NCBI GenBank assembly: GCA_947474365.1
Contig: CANJIU010000009.1
Location: 1 to 64,000 of the forward strand
Source: Opitutia bacterium
Lineage (GTDB): Bacteria; Verrucomicrobiota; Verrucomicrobiia; Opitutales; Opitutaceae
Direction: 5' to 3'
DNA length: 64,000 nucleotides
A program made the position numbers and the translations under genes. Below, piece after piece: positions 7,708-15,239 of the stretch; the first letter of the stretch is position 1; each line of letters begins with the position of its first letter. The notes beneath the pieces are model-generated. The model saw only the letters and a list, made by a program, of their open reading frames with translations, was not told the origin of the DNA and did not search any database.

Positions 7708-10700
7708 ATGAATCCAAGGCTCCCACTCCTAGCCCTCGCCCTCTCAGCCCTTTTTTCCCTGCCAGCTCCGGGAATCCTCGCCGCTGATGCGAACCCCCAC
7801 ACCGGCAGCATCTCTGGCCGGGTGCAGAATGCCGCCACCGGCCAATATCTCAACCGCGCCCGCATCGCCGTAAAAGGGACCGACCTCGTCGTGTTTACGG
7901 ATGAATACGGGACGTATCGGCTGACCGATGTTCCGGGCGGACCGACGGTCCTGGAGGTCTTCTACACCGATCTCGACGCGCTCCAGGTGACCGTCGACGT
8001 CCCCGCGGGACAACTCGTCGAGCGCGATGTCACCCTCACGAGTGTCACGCGCTACGGCCAGAACTCGGGCGTGGTGAAGCTCGATCCCTACAAGGTGGCT
8101 TCGAACAAGGAGACCGACGCGCAGGCGATTGCGACCAACGAGCAGCGCTTCGCGCCGAACATCAAGAACGTGATCGCGACAGACGCCTTTGGCGAAGTGT
8201 TTGGCAACAGCGCCGGGGATTTCCTGAAATTTCTGCCCGGTCTCGCGGCCGACTACGACAACGCCGAGGTCAGCACGATTTCGGTGCGCGGCATGGGCGG
8301 CGACAAGACCACCGTGATGTTCGACGGCGCCCCCATCGTCACGGGAGCCAACACCGGCCCGACGCGTTCAGTTGAGATGCGGACGCAGTCCCTCAACAAC
8401 GTCACGCGCGTCGATGTCACCAAGGTGCCGACACCCGCGACGCCCGCCGACACCCTGGCCGGCTCGATCAACATGGTGAGCAAGAATGCGTTTGAGCGCA
8501 GCCACGCGGAGTTCCGCTACGGCATCAACCTCGCCGCGACGAGCAACACCCTGAGCCTCGCGCGGAGCCCCACCTCGTACAAGGATCAGGAAATCTACAA
8601 GGTGAAGCCAGGATTCGATTTCGACTACACGCTGCCCATTGGAAAAAACTTCGGCATCGTGCTGACGGGGATGTACGCGCAGAAATTCAACGAGCAAAAC
8701 ATCTCGCGGAAGACCTGGAACAACGCCGGCACCGGCACGGGCGCCTCGGTCGCGAATCCGTTTCTGCAGCAATTCCTCATCCAGGACTCGCCGCGCTACA
8801 CCAACCGCGCGATCTACAGTGCGAAGGCCGACTGGCGCATTACCCCCAATTCCGTGCTCACGTTTGGCAGCCGTTACGGCCGGAACGTCCGGGCCTCCAC
8901 CGGCCACACTACGATGACACCGAGCGCCGGCACCGTGGCCGCCCCCCTCCCCGTCAACGGCACGCCGTTCAGCTACGGGCCCGATTTCACGATTGGCGCA
9001 ACCGGACGCGGCGCCCTCACCGTCACCGGCGGCTGGCAGTACAGTGTGGATTACACCTCGGGAACCAATCTCGGCTACCGCTTCGACGACGGAAAGTGGC
9101 GGATTGAGGCGAACACCAACTATTCCAGTTCGGAGACGTTGCTGCCCAGCACGACCCGCGGGCACTTCAACAACGTCACCGCGGTGAACCGCAATCCGGT
9201 GCGCGTGACCTTTCGCAACATCGGTGAGGAACGCCCCGGAAGCATCGAGGTTTTCGACAACAACAACCAGCGGGTCGACATGCTGAATCCCGCCAATTAC
9301 CGATTGTCGGCCGCCACGCTCGACGACCGCCGGCACGTGCTCAGTTCCCGGTTCGGCAACGTCGACGTGCAGCGCCGCCTGAACGTCTTCCCCTTTCCCT
9401 TTGCCCTGCAGGGTGGCGGCCAGCACCGCATCCAGAATGTCGATGCACGACGGGAGTCCGGAACGTATACCTACACGGGTGCGAATGCCGACGTGGAACC
9501 GTACCTCTACGATGTCTACAAGAACCAGGAGCTCTTCATGGGTTTCCGCGATCCCATCGGCATCAATCCCGCGAAGGCGTGGCGCGCGAATCAGGCGAAC
9601 CCCACGCTGTTCACGATGACTCCGGCGCAGATTGTGGCCGCGGAAACCAACCGGCTCAACTTCTCCACCTTCGCCGAGGAAACGGTCTCCGCCGGATACC
9701 TTCAGGGCGAGGCGCGCCTCTTCAAAGGGCGCCTGAATGTCCTGACCGGCGTGCGCTATGAACATACTGACGTCACCGGTCAGGGCCTGCTCTTCGATCC
9801 TAACGCGGTGTTTGCGCGCAACGCGGATGGTTCGTTCACCCGCAACGCCCAGGGCGCCCGCGTGCGCCGGGCCGACGCCGGGGCCGTCGGCTCGCTCGAA
9901 GAGACGCGCCTGACGCGCAAGGAACGCGCGTACACTGCGGAACGGTCCTACGACGGTTATTACCCGAGCCTTCACCTTACGGCCAACCTCCGGGAGAATT
10001 TCCAAGCGCGGCTCGCCTGGGCGCAAACCTACGGGCGACCGAATTTCCCTGACATCATCCCGAGTGCGACGGTGCAGGAGGCCGACCTGACGACCGGCGA
10101 GTTGAACACGCCCGGTGTTTCCCGCGGCAATATCACCGTCACAAACACCGGCCTGAAGCCCTGGACCGCGAATAACTACGATCTGTCGCTGGAGTATTAC
10201 AGCCAGCAGGGCGGCGTCGTGAGCGCGGGAGTGTTCCTCAAGGAGATTCGCAATTTCTTCGCGGACTCGGTGAAGATCGCGACAGCCGCTGATTTGGCGG
10301 CGCTCGACCTGGAGTCGAAATATCTCGGCTGGAATCTTGCGACCACGGTCAATTCCGGCAACGCGCGGATTCACGGCTTCGAATTCAACGTGCGGCAGTC
10401 GCTCCGATCCTTGGGCGGAGCGGGCCGGTATTTCACCGTCTTTGCCAACGCCACCAAACTCCAATTGAGCGGCAATCCCAATGCGTCGTTCACGAGCTTC
10501 GTGCCGGAGAACGCCAACTGGGGCGTGCAGTTCAATTGGAAGCGCCTCACGATCATGCCGCGCTGGAATTACCGCGGGCTCAACAAACTCCTGCCCCAGC
10601 CGGCGTGGGGTCCCGATGGCTACCAGTACATCAAGGAACGCCTCATCCTCGACGTAAGCGTCGCCTACCAGCTGTCGCGGCGCTTTTCGTTCGTCGGCAG

Positions 10701-10830
10701 CGTCGGCAATGCGACCAACGACGAATTGACCCAGCTGCACTACGGTTCGGCCACGCCCGGCTACGCCCGGCGCTCGCTCAATAACGAGTACGGCGCGATG
10801 ATTTCCGTCGGGATCAAGGGCACGTATTGA
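7708..10830 (+). CDS. TonB-dependent receptor with carboxypeptidase-like N-terminal domain (1)
   Basis: A 1040-residue outer-membrane active transporter. Signal peptide (1-25), then a carboxypeptidase regulatory-like beta-sandwich (about 30-115, GSISGRVQNAATGQYLNRARIAV), then a possible TonB-box region (VVKLDPYKV), then the plug (about 140-270, with RGMGGDKTTVMFDGAPI and NMVSKNAFE) and a large beta-barrel ending in the aromatic GIKGTY expected by the outer-membrane assembly machinery. No SusD-like lipoprotein accompanies it, unlike Bacteroidetes loci. It is followed seven bases later by a sulfatase, suggesting import of a sulfated oligosaccharide or glycolipid fragment. It shares its layout and plug sequence with the receptor at 39436-42600. 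Confidence 0.93.
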   Translation: MNPRLPLLALALSALFSLPAPGILAADANPHTGSISGRVQNAATGQYLNRARIAVKGTDLVVFTDEYGTYRLTDVPGGPTVLEVFYTDLDALQVTVDVPAGQLVERDVTLTSVTRYGQNSGVVKLDPYKVASNKETDAQAIATNEQRFAPNIKNVIATDAFGEVFGNSAGDFLKFLPGLAADYDNAEVSTISVRGMGGDKTTVMFDGAPIVTGANTGPTRSVEMRTQSLNNVTRVDVTKVPTPATPADTLAGSINMVSKNAFERSHAEFRYGINLAATSNTLSLARSPTSYKDQEIYKVKPGFDFDYTLPIGKNFGIVLTGMYAQKFNEQNISRKTWNNAGTGTGASVANPFLQQFLIQDSPRYTNRAIYSAKADWRITPNSVLTFGSRYGRNVRASTGHTTMTPSAGTVAAPLPVNGTPFSYGPDFTIGATGRGALTVTGGWQYSVDYTSGTNLGYRFDDGKWRIEANTNYSSSETLLPSTTRGHFNNVTAVNRNPVRVTFRNIGEERPGSIEVFDNNNQRVDMLNPANYRLSAATLDDRRHVLSSRFGNVDVQRRLNVFPFPFALQGGGQHRIQNVDARRESGTYTYTGANADVEPYLYDVYKNQELFMGFRDPIGINPAKAWRANQANPTLFTMTPAQIVAAETNRLNFSTFAEETVSAGYLQGEARLFKGRLNVLTGVRYEHTDVTGQGLLFDPNAVFARNADGSFTRNAQGARVRRADAGAVGSLEETRLTRKERAYTAERSYDGYYPSLHLTANLRENFQARLAWAQTYGRPNFPDIIPSATVQEADLTTGELNTPGVSRGNITVTNTGLKPWTANNYDLSLEYYSQQGGVVSAGVFLKEIRNFFADSVKIATAADLAALDLESKYLGWNLATTVNSGNARIHGFEFNVRQSLRSLGGAGRYFTVFANATKLQLSGNPNASFTSFVPENANWGVQFNWKRLTIMPRWNYRGLNKLLPQPAWGPDGYQYIKERLILDVSVAYQLSRRFSFVGSVGNATNDELTQLHYGSATPGYARRSLNNEYGAMISVGIKGTY

Positions 10831-10837
10831 CTCTTCC

Positions 10838-12292
10838 ATGACCACCAACGCTCACGCCCGGGCCCTTTTCCACCGGACGGTCCTGCCCCTGCTGTTCCTG
10901 ACCGTCGTGCCGCTCGCGCCGGCCGCCGCCGCACCGGTGCGCCCGCCGAACTACCTGATCTTTTTCTGCGACAACCTCGGCTACGGGGACATCGGTCCCT
11001 ACGGCAACAAGGTCCATCGCACCCCGAACCTCGACCGGTTCGCCAAGGAGGCGAGAAAGTTCACGCATTTCTACACGGCGGCCAACGTCTGCACCCCTTC
11101 GCGGGCCGGCCTGATGACCGGCACGTACGCGCGACGAATCAATCTGCAGCGAGGCGCCCGCGGCGGCCCCGTGCTCCAACCAGGCGAACAGATCGGACTC
11201 AACCCCAGCGAGGTCACGATCGCCGAGGTGCTCAAAACCGTCGGCTATCGGACGATGCTGATCGGCAAATGGCACCTGGGTGACCAGGCGCAGTTCCTGC
11301 CCACGCGGCAGGGCTTTGATGAGTATTGGGGCATCCCGTACAGTGACGACATGACCCCGCGCGACGGGCAAAAATGGCCCCCGCTTCCCTTGATGCGCAA
11401 CGAGACCGTGATCGAGGCCGGCGTCGATCGCAACGAACTGACCCGGCGCGAAACCGGCGAGGCGATCCGCTTCATCACGGAAAACCGGGAGAAGCCATTC
11501 TTCCTGATCATCTCGCATGCGATGCCCGGCAGCACCACCGCGCCGTTTTCCAGTGCGGCGTTTCGCGGCAAGTCGCGCAACGGCCCATACGGTGACTCGG
11601 TTGAGGAACTGGACTGGTCCGCCGGCGAGGTGCTGGGCGCGGTGCGAAAACTGGGGCTCGACGACCGCACGCTCGTGATTTGGACGGCAGACAACCCGGC
11701 GGTGCGCCGCACGCCGGAGCAGGGCAGCAACGCCCCGTTGTCCGGATACATGAATTCGCCGGCCGAGGGCGGCATGCGTGTGCCCTGTCTGGTGCGCTGG
11801 CCCGGAAAAGTTCCCGCCGGCACCGTCTGTGACGAACTCGGGACCATGATGGATCTCATGCCGACGTTTGCCCATCTCAGCGGCGCCACTCCGCCCGGAC
11901 CTGACGTGATCAACGGCCGGAACATCTGGCCGCTCCTCTCCGGTGCGCCCGGGGCACGCACGCCGCACGAGGCGTTCTACTATTATCATTACGATCAACT
12001 GCAGGCGGTGCGTTCCGGCCCGTGGAAGCTGTTCGTCGCCCTCGATCGCCTGCAAGGCGCACCATCGGTCGAACCGAAGAAGGGCCCGTTCCCGGCGCGT
12101 CTCTTCAACGTGGTCGAGGATCCCGGCGAGAAGAACGATGTCGTGGCCGCCCATCCCGACGTCGTCGCGCGTCTCGTCGGCTTGGCGGAAACCGCGCGGA
12201 CGGAAATCGGCGACCTCGGCCGCCCCGGTCGCACGGAGCGTCCGGCCGGTTGGATTTTCAACCCGAAGTTCCAGACGCTGCCCGGAAATTGA
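10838..12292 (+). CDS. Exported formylglycine sulfatase 1
   Basis: A 484-residue S1-family (arylsulfatase-type) sulfatase with a Sec signal (about 1-32). The nucleophile motif CTPSR places the formylglycine precursor at Cys85, followed by AGLMTG; GKWHLG is the second family signature. Two departures are visible: the metal motif after the signal reads CDNLGYGD, with DN in place of the usual DD, and the later loop reads TADNPAVR where DNG is normal. Activity is still likely because the cysteine core is intact. It starts seven bases after the TonB receptor and its TGA overlaps the next ATG by one base. It needs a maturase that converts cysteine to formylglycine; none is in this window. Confidence 0.92.
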   Translation: MTTNAHARALFHRTVLPLLFLTVVPLAPAAAAPVRPPNYLIFFCDNLGYGDIGPYGNKVHRTPNLDRFAKEARKFTHFYTAANVCTPSRAGLMTGTYARRINLQRGARGGPVLQPGEQIGLNPSEVTIAEVLKTVGYRTMLIGKWHLGDQAQFLPTRQGFDEYWGIPYSDDMTPRDGQKWPPLPLMRNETVIEAGVDRNELTRRETGEAIRFITENREKPFFLIISHAMPGSTTAPFSSAAFRGKSRNGPYGDSVEELDWSAGEVLGAVRKLGLDDRTLVIWTADNPAVRRTPEQGSNAPLSGYMNSPAEGGMRVPCLVRWPGKVPAGTVCDELGTMMDLMPTFAHLSGATPPGPDVINGRNIWPLLSGAPGARTPHEAFYYYHYDQLQAVRSGPWKLFVALDRLQGAPSVEPKKGPFPARLFNVVEDPGEKNDVVAAHPDVVARLVGLAETARTEIGDLGRPGRTERPAGWIFNPKFQTLPGN

Positions 12293-13803
12293 TGCATCGC
12301 AGACCGCGAATGATCTTTGCCAGCCTCGTCGCTGCCACGCTCGCAGCGACAGGTTTTGCCGCCGGTGAAATCCGCGCCGGCTTCGCGGAATGCGATATCA
12401 CACCGGAAATCGGCATGCGGGAAGCGCACGCCGTCGCCCGCCACGTCTTCAAGACCTTCCATGACCCCTGCAAGGCCCGCGTGGCGGTGTTGGACGACGG
12501 CACCCGGAAGGTTGCGCTCGTGGGCATCGACACGCTGATGATTCCAAGGAGCGTGGTGCTGCAGGCGCGCGCGGAAATCGAGCGCGTCTGCGCCATCCGC
12601 GCAAACGCCGTGATGATCGGCGCGTCGCACTCGCATTCCTCAGGGCCGGTAGGGATCGTGATGCCCGGCCAATTTGCCCACGCGTCGGCGGAAATTCAGC
12701 ACCTCGCCTATGTCGAGTCATCGCTCGCCGACCCCGTCTATTTGAAAATTCTGGTCCGAGGAATCGTCGAAGCAACCCGGCTCGCCGAGGCGCGGCTGGC
12801 TCCTGCCAGATTGGGTTTCGGTTTTGGGCGCGAGGACAAAGTGGCATTCAACCGCCGTCAGAAGATGAAGAACGGCCGGACCTGGAGCCACGCGGGAGCG
12901 ATGAATCCCGACATCGTGGACTACGCGGCGCCGACCGATCCGCAGGTCGGTGTGACCGGAGCCTGGGACGCCGAGGGTCGCCTCTTGGGCGCAATCGTCA
13001 ATTTTGCCTGCCATGCCACGACCAACCCGGGTGGAATTTCCGCCAACTGGCCCGGCGTGATGGAAAAGACCATCCAGGGTGCGTTGCAGACCAACGTCCC
13101 CGTGGTTTTTCTGGCGGGCGCGTCCGGTGACGTCACCCAGGTCGACAACCTCAACCCATATGTCCAGCCCGATCCCGAAACCTGGTTGCGCCAGGTGGGC
13201 GGACGGATCGGCGCTGAGGCCGTAAAGGTGCTGCTGAGCATTCCGCGCGGAACCGAAGCGACATTGGAGGTGAGGCAAAAGGTCTGGAAAATCCCCCGCC
13301 GCGCACCGGCGCCGGAACGCGTGGCACGGGCGCGGGAACTTATCGCCTCCGGAAAACCCGCCCGCGATCTGACGGAGTGGACCTTTGCGCGGGAGACGTT
13401 GCTCCTCGACGCCATCATCCCGCGGGAACCGACTGTGGAGGTTGAAGTACAGGCAATCCAGGTCGGCCCGGCTCTCTTCGTGAGCAACCCGGCCGAGTAC
13501 TTCGTTGAGTATGGACTGGAGATAAAGCGTCGCAGCCCGTTTCCGTTCACGTTTCCCGTGCAGCTGGCCAACGGCTGCGTCGGATACGTTCCCACCGAGG
13601 GAGCGTTTGGTCCCGGCGGCGGCGGATACGAGACGCGGCTGACATTCTACAGCAACCTGGAAATCACCGCGGGCCGGCAGTTCGCCGAGGCCGGTCTGGA
13701 ACTGGCCCGTCAGCTGACTCCGAGCCGCCCGGCAGAGTTTCCCCGGTTGGCGAAGCCCGGCGTGCCCTGGCCCCACGGCAAGGTCGAACCGCAAACCCAA
13801 TGA
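12292..13803 (+). CDS. Exported neutral/alkaline ceramidase-like hydrolase 2
   Basis: A 503-residue paralogue of the 5088 product, same family (PF04734). The N-terminus MHRRPRMIFASLVAATLAATGFAAG is an export signal; an internal ATG at 12310 is an alternative start. Shared landmarks are AGFAECDITPEIG, ASHSHSSGP (His113, His115), NFACHATTNPG, NPAEYFVEYG and GCVGYVPT. A notable difference is that the nucleophile-position motif reads GDVTQ, with Thr282 where the 5088 product has Ser309. This may alter catalysis or substrate choice. The gene is sandwiched between two sulfatases with one- and four-base overlaps, so all three are made together. Substrate is unproven. Confidence 0.8.
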   Translation: MHRRPRMIFASLVAATLAATGFAAGEIRAGFAECDITPEIGMREAHAVARHVFKTFHDPCKARVAVLDDGTRKVALVGIDTLMIPRSVVLQARAEIERVCAIRANAVMIGASHSHSSGPVGIVMPGQFAHASAEIQHLAYVESSLADPVYLKILVRGIVEATRLAEARLAPARLGFGFGREDKVAFNRRQKMKNGRTWSHAGAMNPDIVDYAAPTDPQVGVTGAWDAEGRLLGAIVNFACHATTNPGGISANWPGVMEKTIQGALQTNVPVVFLAGASGDVTQVDNLNPYVQPDPETWLRQVGGRIGAEAVKVLLSIPRGTEATLEVRQKVWKIPRRAPAPERVARARELIASGKPARDLTEWTFARETLLLDAIIPREPTVEVEVQAIQVGPALFVSNPAEYFVEYGLEIKRRSPFPFTFPVQLANGCVGYVPTEGAFGPGGGGYETRLTFYSNLEITAGRQFAEAGLELARQLTPSRPAEFPRLAKPGVPWPHGKVEPQTQ

Positions 13804-15239
13804 TGCGGCCAAGCCTGACCCATTTGTTTCTGCGACCGCTCGCCTTCGTGGCCGCCGCACTCCTTTCCGTGGGCCTCTCCGCCGCCCCGGTGCGTCCCAC
13901 CAATGTGGTCTTTATCCTAACTGACAACCAGGGGGCATGGACTCTCGGTTGCTACGGCAACCCCGACATTCGCACGCCGCATATCGATCGCCTCGCGGCC
14001 GAAGGCATCCGGTTTACGCGCGCCCTGAGCAGCAACCCGGTGTGCTCTCCGACGCGGGCGACGTTTCTCACCGGTCTCCTTCCTTCGCAGCATGGCGTTC
14101 ACACGCCGGTCAGTCCCACCTTCATGATGGGCCCCAAGGCCTACAATACGCTCGCCGAATTCACCTCGCTTGGCGAAGTGCTGCGCGACAACGGCTATGT
14201 CTGCGGCCTGAGCGGAAAGTGGCATCTCGGCGACAACCTGCGCCCGTCGGAGGGGTTTTCGTTCTGGGTCACAAAGCCGGACGGATCGACGAGCGAGTTC
14301 TACGACCAGAAAGTGATCGAAGACGGCCAGGTGCGCACGGAGGCGGGCTACACTACGGACCTCTGGACCCGCAAAGGAATCGAGTTCATCGAGCAGAACA
14401 AGGAACGGCCCTTCTTCCTTTACCTCGCCTACAACGGACCCTACTCACTCGGCGGCTTGATGCTAAAACCGGCACGCAACCGGCACGCGGCATATTATCG
14501 CGATCGTCATTTCACGAGTTTTCCCGTCGACGCGATGCACCCGTGGCAGGACGCGAACAAGTCGTTCCACAATAGCCAGGTCGCGATGGAGCGGCTCGCG
14601 GCGGAAACCAGCGGGGTGGACGACGGCGTCGGCGAGATCATGTCCACGCTGCGTCGGCTCGGGCTCGATGAGAATACCCTCGTCATCTATGCCGCCGACC
14701 AAGGCTGGATGGGCGGGCAAAACGGAATCTGGGGCATGGGCGACCACACAAAGCCATTCGGAGCGCACGAGTTGATGATGCAGATTCCCCTGCTCTTCCG
14801 GCACCCCGGCAAAATCCCCGCCGGTCGGACGAGCGATCTCTTGGTGAGCAACTACGACTTCCTGCCGAGTGTGCTGAACCAACTGGGACTTGGCGCCCAC
14901 ATGCCGACGACGCCGAAATCGCCGGGTCGGGACTTTTCCCCGGTGCTGCGCGGCGCGACGGGGCCATGGGACAACACCGTCTTCTATGAAATGGAGAACA
15001 CGCGCGCGATCCGGACGGACGACTGGAAATACGTGGCGCGCCACCCGAACGGACCTTTCGAGTTGTACGACATGCGGAAGGACCCGCGGGAACGCTTCAA
15101 TCTCTACGGACAGCCGGGCGCCGCGGCAAAGCGCGACGAACTCTCGCGTCAGCTCGGCGCGTTCTTCGCCACGTACGCCGATCCTCAATACGACCGCTGG
15201 AAGGGCGGAAAGACCAAATCCAAACCGGAACCACGATGA
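13800..15239 (+). CDS. Exported formylglycine sulfatase 2
   Basis: A 479-residue S1-family sulfatase. The signal peptide covers about residues 1-29 (ending LSAAP). Cys82 in CSPTR is the formylglycine precursor, followed by ATFLTG, and GKWHLGD is present. The first metal motif is LTDNQGAW (DN rather than DD, as in the 10838 sulfatase) and the later one is ADQGWMGG. The ATG at 13800 overlaps the ceramidase-like stop by four bases; ATG 13803 is an equally good start by sequence. Its stop overlaps the cytochrome gene start by four bases. The set suggests sequential desulfation of the product freed by the ceramidase-like enzyme. Confidence 0.92.
   Translation: MMRPSLTHLFLRPLAFVAAALLSVGLSAAPVRPTNVVFILTDNQGAWTLGCYGNPDIRTPHIDRLAAEGIRFTRALSSNPVCSPTRATFLTGLLPSQHGVHTPVSPTFMMGPKAYNTLAEFTSLGEVLRDNGYVCGLSGKWHLGDNLRPSEGFSFWVTKPDGSTSEFYDQKVIEDGQVRTEAGYTTDLWTRKGIEFIEQNKERPFFLYLAYNGPYSLGGLMLKPARNRHAAYYRDRHFTSFPVDAMHPWQDANKSFHNSQVAMERLAAETSGVDDGVGEIMSTLRRLGLDENTLVIYAADQGWMGGQNGIWGMGDHTKPFGAHELMMQIPLLFRHPGKIPAGRTSDLLVSNYDFLPSVLNQLGLGAHMPTTPKSPGRDFSPVLRGATGPWDNTVFYEMENTRAIRTDDWKYVARHPNGPFELYDMRKDPRERFNLYGQPGAAAKRDELSRQLGAFFATYADPQYDRWKGGKTKSKPEPR

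Noticed and set aside
8368-10848. 826-residue open frame antisense to the TonB receptor
   Set aside because: It lies wholly opposite a well-supported receptor gene, has no signal or domain and an arginine/valine/aspartate-rich composition typical of antisense frames in GC-rich DNA.
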